From positions 868,001-932,000 of the forward strand of contig BRON01000015.1 in NCBI GenBank assembly GCA_024345305.1: 64,000 nt of DNA, in the 5' to 3' direction. The notes beneath the pieces are model-generated. The model was not told the origin of the DNA, made no database searches, and saw nothing but the letters and a program-made list of their open reading frames with translations. Shown here one piece after another: positions 12,178 to 23,170 of this stretch; the stretch's first letter is position 1; each line of letters starts with the position of its first letter. The stretch is from Mrakia gelida (Eukaryota; Basidiomycota; Tremellomycetes; Cystofilobasidiales; Mrakiaceae). The translations under genes were made by a program, and so were the position numbers.

Positions 12178-13350
12178 TCGGGAAAGAGAGGGAAGGTTGA
12201 AGTGCGGGAGGAAGTTGTTGTTGAGGGGGAAGCTTCAGTTTGAACGCTGGTTGACGTCCTCGATTTGAAGCTGCGCATGTTTCGGCCTGTGCACGAGAAG
12301 CACAAAGGGGAAAGCGGGAGGAGCTCAGCTCAGCTTCCGACAGAGTTGAAGAGGCGAGCACGATCGCGTCGACTCCGCTTCCGAGCTTCGCGATCCAGCT
12401 CTGCAAGAGTCTGACGCAGAAACCAGACCAGGCGAAAATAGCAGTCTCTCTAATCTACAACGTCCTTTCTTGAGAAGGAAGGTCGAGAAGGAGGAGAGAA
12501 GGGCGGAGGAGAAGTGAGCGAAGAGAGGCCGAGAGGAGCCTCTGTGCAAGGGGAAACTTGAAGCTGCAGCACGCGCCGAGAGCAAGAAAAGTGCAGGAAA
12601 TCTGCTCTTTTAGGTCTAAAAAATCACACCGGTCGATAAAAGAGAGGAGGCTGACTGGGAGAAAGCAGGCTCGCCGAAAGGTCACCTCGAAGGTTGAACG
12701 CCCGACGCGTTCGAGACTCAGAGCTGAGACGAGCCTGAGCGTTCGACGAAGAGCGGAGCGACATTTTCAGTCGAGAACTTGGAAGAGTCTGGTGACTAAT
12801 TCTCTACTTCTTTTGGAGAAGGAACGATGGGTGAGCTCCGTTCACTGACTCGGAACGCGTCGTCACGTTCGCGCACGTCTTCGATTGAACGCGTCTTTCT
12901 CCGTTGCGTTCTCGTCCCAGACTCGATGGCGAATCCCTCGACGGGAGCCTTTCCTTGTTTTATTTTCTGATGTATGATGAGATCGACTTTTGGAACATCT
13001 CTCGAGACTCACTGAGAGGAAGCGTTTGCTGAAGTCGAGTTGCGCTCTTCAACGAGCTCTCGCCTCTTTTCCCCTCGAAGCTCGACAAGGTTTCAGCTCG
13101 ACCTCTTTCACGAGCTACTTGGCCCCCAAGAAGGATTTCTCTTACGTAAAAAAGAGCCAGATCGAAATCTTAACGACGACGACCCCGCCCTTTGAATCAC
13201 CTCGACCCCTGGCGACGAGTCCCCCCTCAAACCACCATCTTGACACCTCCCTCCCCTTCCTTCCCACTTTTTTTCGTTCCCTCCTCCACTCGCACGCATC
13301 GACCACCGAGTACACAGGCTCATCTACCCACGGAAAAGGCCTCGTTCAGC
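12178..13350. promoter_or_regulatory. Divergent intergenic region, 1.17 kb
   Basis: This region separates the starts of the membrane protein (minus, 12177) and the MAPKK (plus, 13351) and must contain both promoters. It carries ACGCGT motifs at about 12706, 12855 and 12889 and a CT-rich leader before 13351. Short ORFs on both strands have no recognisable content. I see no RNA gene. Confidence 0.5.
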
Positions 13351-16300
13351 ATGGCTGCTCCCCCTCCTCGACGACCTTCGGGTCCTTCCTCCAACTCAGG
13401 TTCTTCAGGCTCGATTCGACCCACCCCGGGAGGAGCGAGGGAGAGACCCAAACTTGGGCTGGCTGTAGGAATACCGAAGGGAAACGTGAGTGGTCCAGAT
13501 CTGTCTTCGTCTCTCGCTCTTTGCGTTCGAGGTGTAGAGGAGGAAGAAGAGGGGAAGGAGGAACGTGAGATGGAGGAGAGCCGAGAGGGGAGGACGAGCT
13601 CTTCGCTGGGCTGGAGGAAGAGAGCTCAGTCGGCTGAGCGTCATGAGAGTAAGCTCGAGGGCCTCTGAGGTCTCTAGAGTGAGCTGCCTCGAGAGATGGA
13701 CGACCGAGAGCAAGGAGGAGTCGAAGGAGGAAGGAAGGAAGGTCGGCACCGTCAGCTCTCCTTCCTTCTCGTCGTTTTTACAAAGACACCGAGCTTTAAA
13801 TTCTCGAGCATCGTCGTCTCGTTGGATAGCCTGCCGCATCAGCATCCTTTAGGACGACGAAGCGACCGAGAAGGAGGTGGAGCAGAGGAAGGAATGAGCT
13901 CGGTTCTCCTCGGTCATTGTCGTCGACCTTCCTCGAGGAAGGGAGAGATGACTCGATGGCTCGTCAGAGCTCCTCCTCTCAACTCAGATCTTCACTTCGA
14001 ACTGATCTCAGGTCTGAGGGGAACTTCCTGGTCTCTGAGGTACTAGCTCGAGAGCTAGGCCACGGGAGATGGTCTGGTCTCGGAAGGGACCAACTTTCGA
14101 CTTCACCTCCTCGCTCTCATCTTCTCGTCTTCCAAGGTCTACTCTCCCTCCTCTCGAACAACGAAGCTGACTGCTCTTCCTCTCATTCTTTACTCTGCAG
14201 GTTCCTGGTATCAACGTTGATCAAGCAGGCGAAGGAGGTTGGACCTCAGCTTCAGGATCAGCCATCAGAGCTCCTCCTCCTCCTCCACCACCCCCTCCTC
14301 CTCCAGCTCCTCACGTCTCGATTCATGGCTCAGCACCTCCTCCTCGTCGACCAGCTCTTCCAGGACTCAACTTCAACGGATCGTCTTCTTCCTCCATCCC
14401 AAACAACGTCGCATCTTCCTCCTCTGCTTCCTCGTCGCGGCGAGCGAGTCCTCAACCAACACCTCAGGGATCCCCAGCGCCGTCGTCGTCTCGTCCAGCG
14501 TTCTCGTCGGTTGGATCGAGACCCAAGCTCCCTGGACTCTCGTTTGGAGGAGGAGGAGGATCGAATGGCGACAGTTGTGGCTCGCAACCAGCTCCTCTCA
14601 GCGTCAACGTCGTCCCAGCTCCATCTCACAAACCAACCCTCCATCTCGCCAACCCCTACGGATCCTCCTCCTCAGCAGCAGCATCTTCCTCCTCCTCATC
14701 TCTCGCACCAGCACCTACACCACCCTCTTCAGGACGTCCAAGAGGTCCTTCTCTCTCCCTCCACGTCGGCAGTTCAGCTCCGCCTCCGCCTCCTCCACCG
14801 CCACCTCGCGTCGACTCGTCCTCCCTCTTTCCAACCAACTCAGGTCCCTACCGCTCGTCCGAGTACGACATCTTCGGAGAAGACGACAAGACGGTTCGAC
14901 CTCTCTCGATGGACTCGGACGCTGGATCTTACGGAGCGTACGGTGGGCTCGGAGCCGTCTACGATCACGGACAGCAAGATCGGACGGTCTACCCAGACGG
15001 AGACGGACGACCGTCCTTACAAGCCTCTGGAGGATCGGAGCGGTCGATGGCGGACGATCTGCGAACAGTCATCTCGAGCATCAACCTCAGAGCATCGCCG
15101 ATGCCATCGCCTAGGCTGGACGGAGGAGGAGGGAGAGGAGACGCGACGCCTTCGGCTGGAGGCAGTCCTACGTCGCAGAGAAGCTCGGGAGTCTGGGAGG
15201 AGAAGACTGGGGAGGCGTTGGAGCCTGCTGAGCCGTTGGCGTTCGATCCGAGCGATCTGGAGGAGTTGAGGTATCTAGGAGAGGGAGCAGGAGGTGCGGT
15301 TTCGTTGGTGAAGAATCGGAAGACGGGCAAGGTCATGGCGAAGAAGGTTCGTGCCTCTCTTTACCTCCTCGTCTCGAGTTCTTATCGAAGCTGACGTCTT
15401 CTCGTCGTCTGCTCCATCCTCATCCGGATCAAAAAAAGCTGGTCCCCGCGTCTCCCAACCCCTCGATCCATCGTCAAATCCTTCGAGAACTCCAGTTCCT
15501 CTCGACCTGCGACTCTCCTTACATCGTCGACCACTACGGATCCTTCCTCACCGACGGAGACTCGATGATCGGGATGCTGATGGAGTTCTGCGAGGGGAAG
15601 AGTTTGGACGCTGTGGTGAAGGAGAGCAGGGAGAGGGATCTGAGGCATTCGGAGAGGGTGTTGGGAAGGATTGGAGCTGCTGTGCTGAGAGGATTGGATT
15701 ACCTGCACGAGAGGAAGATCATTCATCGAGGTGAGTCTAGTTCGTGCTGTGTTCTGCTGGGGAGGAGGAGAGAAGGACGAGGAATTGCGTCGAGACGAGT
15801 GCTGATCGTGGCGGCTTCGTTTACCGCGATCAGACATCAAACCATCCAACATCCTCGTCACACGCCAGGGACAGTTCAAGATCTGCGACTTCGGAGTCTC
15901 TGGAGAACTCGTCCAATCCGTCGCCGAGACCTTCACCGGAACATCGTTCTACATGGCTGTTCGTCCTCGTCTCTCTTTCCTTCCCTCCCTCCGCTCGCTC
16001 GTCCTTCCTTCTTCGCCTCTCACATGGCTGACTCGCACGCTGCTCCTTGCTATCAGCCCGAACGAATCCTCGGAAACAACTACTCCATCACCTCGGACGT
16101 TTGGTCGCTCGGAGTCTCGCTTCTCGAAGTCGCCAACAATCGATTCCCCTTCCCTCCCGAAGGCGAACCACCTCTCGTCGGCCAGTTCGATCTCCTCAAC
16201 TTCATCGTCAACCAACCGACACCTCAACTCGTTGAAGACGATCAGACTGAGTGGAGTGACGGGGTCAAGGACTTCATGCGGCTCTGGTGAGTGCTGTTGT

Positions 16301-16526
16301 CTTCCTCGTTCGCGTCGACGAGAGTCGGGTCGCCTCCGGCACGTCGACGAATGTCGCTGACACTTCCCTGCTCCTCTCGTTTTGCTTGTTCTCTGTCTGC
16401 AGTCTTGTTCGCTCTGGAGAGGAGCGTCCCTACCCGAGAGATCTCATCCTGCATCCGTTCATCAAACTTTCGGAGAGAAAGAAGGCGGATCTCGCGAAGT
16501 GGATCGCGATGGTTTGGGGATGGTGA
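13351..16526 (+). CDS. MKK1: MAP kinase kinase of the cell-wall-integrity type (Mkk1/Mkk2)
   Basis: This dual-specificity kinase phosphorylates a MAPK, probably the Slt2/Mpk1-type kinase of the wall-integrity pathway. Six exons join exactly: 13351-13485, 14201-15346, 15439-15730, 15834-15958, 16057-16286 and 16403-16526 (683 residues). Residues 1-390 are low-complexity, with Pro runs (two stretches of about 9-11 Pro) and poly-Ser. The kinase domain starts near 400 with glycine loop LGEGAGGAV and AKK l lysine. HR|DIKPSN is split by intron 3, DFG is in [10 protein letters not shown], and the activation segment is [17 protein letters not shown], which resembles Mkk1/2 more than Ste7 or Pbs2. It ends IAMVWGW. 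Intron 1 is 715 nt, far longer than usual here. The MKK1/2 assignment is inferred from the activation segment. Confidence 0.88.
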
Positions 16527-17700
16527 TCAAGGTGAGCTGCTCCTCCCTCTTTTACTCCTTTCTCGACGCCATGGTCCAAGCTCATACTCACTCCCTTCGT
16601 CGTCTCTGCTGTCCCCGCCTCGCAGCTCTTCGACGACTCGTCGCCTCGTTGACGCTCTTCTCTCGTCTCGGCTCCCCGCCCCCTTCGCCTTCTCTCCTCC
16701 CTAGAGTTCGCATAGATCGATCCATCTAGATCACTCTGCTTCCTACTTATGAACACTCTCTCGTTCTCTCACGCTTTTATGGACTGTCTCTTTCTCTCTC
16801 TCTGTTTTCCTCCCCGCTCCCGCTCCTTTCGTTTCGCACGTCCCCTTCGTTTTGCTTCCTTTCCCTTCGCTTCCCTCATCTGAACCTTCCCATCCCACCC
16901 CATCTCGCTCCAACCCCTTCAACAAGTACTTTACATACACTCCCACATGATCTCCTGTAACTCCATCCATTTCGTACCTTGCTTCGGCTCGTCTCCTCGC
17001 TTTGAACCTCACGCTCGTCTCTCACTCTCTCGTTTCGTTCTTTCTCGCCTTCACGTAACTCGTCACTTTCTATCTTCTCTTAGCACGTTCTCGTTCGAAT
17101 ACATGCCTCTCGCGTCAACACGAAACAGGAGACTTTTCATAGAGGGGGGCGCGACGCGGTTGACTCGAGCTCGATCAATCGATCGGGGACCTTCGTCTTT
17201 GTTTCCGACCTCCTTTCGGAAAACTTGAGATGTTTCATTCGAGACTCAAGCTCGGGCATCTCTCTCAAGTGACTCCTGTGTGGAGGTTCCTTCGTCGCAG
17301 GAGCTACCGAGCAGCACTGTTGATGGAATCGAGCGACGCGTTGAAGCGAAGTCGTTCAACTTCTCTGGCTGCCCTTCCTTTTTCTAGCAAGGGCATCTAG
17401 TGACGGGGTGTATATTAGAGGATTTCTGGAAGACCTCTCTGAGGATGCTTCCAGACTCAGAGCCATCGGAAACTCTGTTCCCCAAGTTGACCCTTCTGGC
17501 CGTCGCTCATGAATCCGTCGACTCGGCGACTCATTCATCGAACTCGAACCACTCTCGACCCTCTCCTCTCTTCCGCTCCTTCCCGACTTCGCAAATTACC
17601 TGTTCCATCCCTCAACACAAAAGAGCGAACCGTCCTCGGAGGCTCCAGAAACCGAAGCTGGGGGAGTTGACTTTTGAGTGTCGACGCGAAGTGGTGATCT
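16527..17700. other. Intergenic region, about 1.2 kb
   Basis: This follows the MKK1 stop. The first 500 bases are strongly pyrimidine-rich (CT and CTTT runs on the plus strand), which resembles a long 3' UTR; a GTGAGC right after the stop could start a 3'-UTR intron. An ACGCGT lies at 17338. No ORF with recognisable content was seen. Confidence 0.4.
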
Positions 17701-17776
17701 TCAGAAGGTGACTGATGGATGCTCCCTGACCTCTTCCTCTTTTCGAGCTCAGCTCGCTCTTTGCCATTCAACCACC

Positions 17777-19168
17777 ATGTCCCTCACTTACTACCAAGAA
17801 TCCGACATTCGCTCCTCCTCCTGCTCTCTCGCTCCTTTCGCTCTCGCAGGGAACGCGACGTCGCCGACTTTCGCTTCGACGCCGTCAGACTCTCTCAGCC
17901 CACTGATTCCGACACCGACGGCCGACTATGCTCAATTCATCTCGGAAGTCAGGGGTGGAGTGCAGCGGATGCTGAAGGGGGGAAGGGTCGAGGTGGGACA
18001 GAAGGAAGAGAAGTGCGCAAGGTTGGAAACTGGTCGACGATGAGGTCGAGCTCGACTTCGACCGTCGTTTCGGATCACCAGTGAGTTCAGGGAGAGTCTT
18101 TCAACACAATTACGTTTCCAGCTTATCGAATCCTTTCGTCTCCTTTTACATTGGTCCTTCTCCTCCAGTATCTTTTCCAAACGCCAACGATCAGTCTCGA
18201 GCAGCGACGCGTCCTCCCTCCCATCCCAAACCTTCCATCGATCTTCGCCGCTTCGTCCCCAAGCCCACACGCCTCTTCCCCATCGAAGATCCTTATCCCT
18301 CGTACCTCCCACCCTCTCGAACCTCCTGCAACCATCTTCCTCTCCCTCTCCAGGTCTCACTCCTCCTACCACACCGCCGCGAGCAAGTGGTCCCATCTAC
18401 AACCTCTCCTTCGCGTTTCCTCGCTCCCCCTTTGTCCCCACTCCATCGAACCTCTTCCCCACATGATCAACGTACCATCCCAAGCTCCTCATCAGGCTCT
18501 CGAAGATGCGCTCAACGACGGGTCAAGGGCGGAGCAGCAGGGGTTATTCGTCTCGATCCAACGACGAGATGCTTCAACGGTGGACTTCGGAGACAAGACG
18601 GACAGTGAGGGTGACGAGGCGGGAGCTCTGTTGGAGCACGTTGAGAGGAAGGTTGTCGGTAGAGCAGTAGGCAGGATTGTCGGTCAAAACGAACACCATC
18701 AACGAGCCGTCTCCCTCCCCTCCATCTCCGTTCAACCCCCAACTCCCCTTCCCCTCCCTCGATCCTATCGACCCTCAGGGATCGAGCTCCTCAACGTCGA
18801 ATCTCCCTCACCTCCTTGTCCCTCTTCGTTCAACCCAAACTCCTCCACGTCCCTTCATCCTCTGTCCCCCGTTTACCCATCGCGAAGACCTCAGCCTCAA
18901 ATACCCTCGTCCGCCTCGATCCAACGAACGAAGCATCCGAGATCAATCAGTACGGCTGAGGGGGATCCGGGGAACGAGAAGAAGGGGAGGGAGTGGTTGG
19001 AAGAGGAGGAGGAGAGGGATCGACGCGTTGAGCCTGAGGGTTGGTTTCAGGTTCGTCGTTTTTGCATTCCTCTCTTCTGTCTCCTTTCCTCAGATTTCAA
19101 CCGAGATGCTGATCCTGAACGGCGTTTTCCTTTTCTCTGGGTCTCTAGCTCCGCTGAGTAGTCTATAG
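17777..19168 (+). CDS. Unresolved protein-coding locus, unknown product
   Basis: Several stretches have the codon bias of neighbouring genes (C- and G-ending codons), but I could not close the exon structure. An intron-like unit at 17707-17752 (GTGACT, CTGACC, CTCAG) precedes MSLTYYQESD. Coding-like pieces follow in different frames: ERDVADFRFDAV near 17860, KLVDDEVELDFDRRFGSP at 18025-18080, IDLRRFVPKPTRLFPIEDPY near 18250, and a 336-codon open frame over 18151-19161 containing STVDFGDKTDSEGDEAGALL and an acidic EEEEERDRR near its end. A last intron near 19050-19093 would lead to a hydrophobic tail LILNGVFLFSGSLAPLSSL, which looks like a C-terminal membrane anchor. I recognise no domain. The start, the number of exons and even the possibility of two genes are open. 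Confidence 0.35.
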
Positions 19169-19329
19169 CTCTTCTCTAGACGAAGTCTCTCGTCGCTGGA
19201 GTCGAAGGACGGGAGTGATGGACGGGGCTCGGTCTGCTTCTCTACGTAGAACAGCGAGGTCATTAAGATACAAAGTAAGTAGGTAGAGAGAAAAGGCGTA
19301 TTGAAGTACAAGTGTCGGTCGTGCAGCGA

Positions 19330-20684
19330 TCACCAAGGGATCTGACTTCCGCTAAAGAAGAGGAGAAAGGATGGAAAACGACGACGCGTCGCGGTCAGCG
19401 AACGAACGAACTCGTGGAGGGAGAGGGAGAGGAAAGAGACGACTTGACTCACGAGTAGTGCCAGAACTTCCCCGAGTCAGCGATCGTCTTCTCCTTGACG
19501 AGTTTGACGCTGGGCGAACGAAAGGGCGAGAGGGATGCGACGATCAGCTCGCGTCGACTCGCAAAGTGCAAAGAGCAAGAATCGAGCGACGACTCACGAG
19601 TACTCCGCCGCCTGAACAGGTGTCAACTCCGCCTGAACCCTCGCGTTCTTGTTCATATCGGTCGAGATGTACCCAGGGTGATAAGCGAGAATGGTGAACC
19701 CTTCCTTCTTCGCCTCCAGCTCCTGATTGAGTCTCGCGAAGAAGAAGTTGGCTCCTGCTTTGGACACGCCGTAGGCTCCGTATTCTCCTGGGAAGTCGAC
19801 GACGCTGAAGGAAAGTAAACGAGGTCAGGATGTGGAGAAAGAACGGGGGAAAGGGGAGGGAGAGAGACGAGAGACTCACACGCCGAGGGTGATGGACGCG
19901 ACGGCGGTGGAGACGTAGACGATCTTCTTTCCCTTTCCAGCTCGGAGAAGGGGGAGGAAGGTGTTGGTGACGTAGATGGTTCCGAAGATGTTGACGGTGA
20001 TGTTGGATTGGAGGTCGTCGTAGTTGCTGAAAGAGGACGAGAGAAGGAGGTAGAGGTCAGACACGAAAGCGAACGAGGACTTCGGGAGGGAACTTCGAGC
20101 TCACATCTTCGACGCAGAGGTAGTATCCCCAGTGTTAACTCCAGCATCCAACCAGAGAACGTCAAGACCAAACTCCTTGATGACTTCGAGGGAAGAGACC
20201 TCCTTGAAAGCTCTCTGGCGGAAGCGCAAAAGAGAAAACAGGAGGGTCAGCTCTCGTCGCGTCGTTGGGTCGCCATCTTAGACCCTCCCCCCCTCACTCG
20301 CCAACGCACCTGAACGTCCGCAAGCGACGACTGATCGAGCCTCAAGGGGATCACTCTCCCTTCAGACTTCTTGATGATCTCCTGGAGGTCGATGGCGGTC
20401 GAAGGATCCCTGGCAGTGGCGATGATTCGGTTGTTCTCGTCGGACGCGAGGATTCGGAGGATTCTGGTGATCGGACCAGGAGGCGATGAGTAAAGAGACG
20501 CAGAGAGAGGCCAGATGGCAGAGGAGGGAGCTCACTCGAGTCCAAGGCCTCGGTTCGCGCCCTGCGAGAGAAAGGAAAGGAAAGAACGGGAGAAGAGAGA
20601 CTCAGTCGACAATCGCGAAAGCTCTCGAGCGGGGAACGAGAAGACGGATAGACTCACGGTGAGGAGGTAGACAGTGGGATTCAT
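19330..20684 (-). CDS. Short-chain dehydrogenase/reductase (SDR family)
   Basis: This is a classical-type NAD(P)-dependent oxidoreductase of unknown substrate. The start is MNPTVYLLT at 20684. The cofactor-binding glycine motif is formed across the first intron as TGANRGLG. An acidic cofactor-discriminating region follows (IIATARDPST), then LDAGVNTGD, where family members usually have NNAG; here the first residues are altered (LDAG). The central part has SNITVNIFGTIYVTNTFLPLL and the serine strand IVYVSTAVASI. The catalytic YxxxK is in YGAYGVSKAGANF, followed by YHPGYISTDM, the usual PG motif. Seven or so introns are present; the last exon contributes GSQIPW before the TGA at 19330-19332. It resembles the C-signal/CsgA-like SDRs. 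It is tandem with LCL2 on the same strand. Confidence 0.85.
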
Positions 20685-21350
20685 CTTGAGCCGATGATGT
20701 TCCTGAAGAGTTGAAGGTGGAAGGAAGGAGGCGAGCTGATGGGGTTGGTGGGAAGAAGCGAAAGAGACGGTCGAAAGGGAAAAAGGAGACGTGAACAAAA
20801 AGGCGTCAGCGAAGGTCGGCGACTCCCTCCAGTCAGCTCGTCTCGAGCTGAGCGACCTGGCTGATTTTAGACCGTCGGTGATCCGATGATCAGCTGGAGC
20901 TCGGCCTTTAGTCAGTCACGAGAAACCCGAGCGAAAGGAAAGGGAGGATCAGGAGTCGAGGGTTGAAGCGGGCGAGTCGAGGGCTGAGAGGAGTTTCGAG
21001 GCGAGGGTCGCCGTTTTCGGGAAATGAGCTTGATTGCTACCAAACTGAGAGAGATGGGATGTGCGAGGTAGGAGAGTAGCTGAGCGAAGAGATAGACGAA
21101 GAAAATCAGATCTGGTCGATCAAAGAGGAAGAAGGGAGGCTGTCTGTACGAGAGGGAAGGAGAACCGAAGCTCACCTTCGTCTCTTCGTCCTCTGCACCG
21201 TCTCGCCCGTCCTTTTCCTCCAAGGTGATAGAAAGACCTCCACATTATCGATTGAGTCCTTTCCCCAGCCCATCCCGATTCAACCCCAATCACACACATC
21301 TAGATAGAACCCCTCAAGCTCACCAAACGTAACGTAACGCACTGGCCAGC
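20685..21350. other. Intergenic region between LCL2 stop and SDR start
   Basis: Both neighbours are on the minus strand. An exon-like piece on the minus strand at about 21178-21240 (rich in Glu/Asp codons and ending at a GTGAGC donor) could be a 5'-leader exon of the SDR transcript. Nothing else was supported. Confidence 0.35.
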
Positions 21351-21977
21351 TCACCACCTCCCCATCGCTCTCTTCCTGACCTCCTCGCACCCCTTCTCCG
21401 TCGGACCTCGCTGACAGACGAACGAAGCGTCGTGCTGGGACTCGCCTGGTGCTAGAGGGAGGAAGCATTTTCGGTCCTCGCTGGCGAGGTGGGGTGGGGC
21501 AGAGTGACGGGGAAGAGAAGGGAGGATAGAGGAGGGTCAGCTCGAAGTTGAATCGAGGGAGGAAAAGCGAGACAGGGAGAAAGCGAAGTATAAATACGAA
21601 CGGGTAAGGACAAGGACAGTGAGAAGGATACTCCACGCATTGGAACGAAGAGGGACAGAGGTATTGGTTGCAGGGGACTGATGAGGAGAAACGAGCGAAG
21701 GAAGGAGGGAAGGGCGTGAGCTTGAGCTCGACAGGAAGGGAGGAACGACCGAGCTCCCTGTCTCTACGAGACGATAACCACCAAGAGAACGACACTACTA
21801 CTTACTCTCTTTCTGAGCCTGCCATCCTCGGTTCCTCGATGGATCTGCCTGCTGATGCTGCTGCTGCTGCTGTTGATGCTGCTGGTTGAACATGTTTCCA
21901 AAGTTGAACTGGGCGAGGGCGGAGAGGGGGAGGAGAAGGAGGACGAGGAAGAGGAGGAAGGGAGGGGAGCGATGCAT
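21351..21977 (-). CDS. LCL2: Long chronological lifespan protein 2 homologue, secretory
   Basis: Lcl2 is a small fungal secretory-pathway protein; yeast mutants are linked to lifespan and ER-associated degradation, but the molecular activity is unknown. Three exons join exactly (minus: 21977-21806, 21677-21602, 21480-21351), giving 125 residues, close to the usual size. A strong signal peptide FLLFLVLLLLPLSALA comes first, then QFNFGNMF, a Gln/His run, a Cys-rich core CNQYLC...FQCVEYPSHCPCPYP and EDRKCFLPLAPGES. The end is FVCQRG...CEEVRKRAMGRW, matching the family's CV-x-G ending region. The Cys spacing is the main evidence. The (CAG/CTG)n-like Gln repeat at 21855-21890 may vary between strains. 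Confidence 0.88.
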
Positions 21978-22162
21978 CGTTGGGAGGGGAGGAGGAAGAG
22001 AAGTGAGATTGCGGGGGGTGATGGTTGATGGGTGAGAAAGAGGGAGGGAGGAGGTGAGCTGTCGAGATGGGCTGGGCTGCGTAGGGAAACGCGTCGAGGT
22101 CGAAACGCGAGCTTGCCTTCCTTCCCTTCCCTCCAACTCCTTCCCTCCCCTTCCCCGGCACG

Positions 22163-23170
22163 ATGTCCACTCCTACGCACCTCGTCCTACCCAACAGCGA
22201 CACCTCTTCTCTTCCCTCCCCTCAACTTCATCTCCTCCCGCTCCACACACCCTTCTCTGGTCCTGCTCCAATCTCGACCTACTTCCTCCCTCGTTCAACG
22301 GCCGACACTCGAGAATCCGCACTCCCAGGCTCGACTCTCCTCCTGAGCGCGTTCAGAGGGAGACAACTCGTAGGACAGAACCTTCACCTCCCTGCTGGCT
22401 ACGAAGGAGTCGTCTTGAGCGTACCAGAGAAGAAGAAATCCATCAAGAGGGAGGAACACGAGGAGGAGGGAGGAAGGAGAGAGCTCACCGTCAAGCGGGA
22501 GGAGGAGAACGAGGGAGTCAAGGAGGCTGAGGAGGAAGGAGGGAGAAGGGTCAGTCCTAGGAAGAGGAAGGTTGTAGATAGGTTCGGAGGTCTTCCTTCC
22601 AAGAAGCCAGCCGGAGGGAAGGTCACAAAAAAGTTCAGGATCGACTCGGACTCGGAGGACGAAGACCAAGACGACCAACCTCAAGCTTCTACCTCTACCA
22701 CCACCTCTGCCTCAGCAGCTACCACCACCACTGGCATCTCCATCCCAACACCTCTCTCCCCTCTCCCAACCCTCACCACCGAAACATCCATCTCCTCGTC
22801 CTCCACCTCCACTCCCCTCCCATCAACAACCGAGACAACCGTTCCCTCCCCTCCTCCCTCCCCGCCTCTTCAACTCATCAACGACAGAGCTTCGAGATCC
22901 CCCTCCCCTACTCCCCTCTCCCCGACCTCCCAGATCCAACCTCAACCCACTCCCCAAGAAGAAGAAACCGAGGACGCCGACCTGCTCCTCCCGCCCCCAC
23001 CTCCAGCTCGCGAGCTCAAGATCCTCTCCTCCTTCGGAGGGAACGAAGGCATCGTTCTCTGGAGCGCGGACGATCCCGTCGACGAAGGGAGGGACGAGTA
23101 CTTCAGGTGTTTGGGGAAGGGTGGGTGGATGGAACTGGCGGAGGTGCTGCATCAGGAGGAGGAGGAGTAG
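22163..23170 (+). CDS. RNH203: Ribonuclease H2 subunit C (Rnh203-type)
   Basis: RNase H2 removes ribonucleotides from DNA and RNA from hybrids; subunit C is a non-catalytic scaffold that binds subunit B. This is a single exon of 335 residues without introns, unusual for the window. The N-terminal half of the conserved domain is visible as LHLLPLHTPFSGPAPISTYF, then LLSAFRGRQLVGQNLHLPAGYEG, which is the family's FRGR...P-GY-G signature. The domain's last strand and helix are at the very end: GIVLWSADDP...EYFRCLGKGGWMELAEVLHQ. Between them lies an insertion of about 200 residues that is Lys/Glu-rich and then Ser/Thr/Pro-rich, with a possible nuclear signal PRKRKV. Its start is 185 bp from the LCL2 start in divergent orientation. 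Confidence 0.85.
   Translation: MSTPTHLVLPNSDTSSLPSPQLHLLPLHTPFSGPAPISTYFLPRSTADTRESALPGSTLLLSAFRGRQLVGQNLHLPAGYEGVVLSVPEKKKSIKREEHEEEGGRRELTVKREEENEGVKEAEEEGGRRVSPRKRKVVDRFGGLPSKKPAGGKVTKKFRIDSDSEDEDQDDQPQASTSTTTSASAATTTTGISIPTPLSPLPTLTTETSISSSSTSTPLPSTTETTVPSPPPSPPLQLINDRASRSPSPTPLSPTSQIQPQPTPQEEETEDADLLLPPPPPARELKILSSFGGNEGIVLWSADDPVDEGRDEYFRCLGKGGWMELAEVLHQEEEE

Noticed and set aside
13917..15269. 450-codon plus-strand ORF overlapping the MKK1 intron and exon 2
   Set aside because: It is in another frame than the kinase exon, consists of low-complexity Ser/Arg/Leu sequence and contains no kinase motif.
21855..21890. CTG/CAG repeat as a CRISPR-like or tandem element
   Set aside because: It encodes the Gln/His run of LCL2 and is an ordinary codon repeat.
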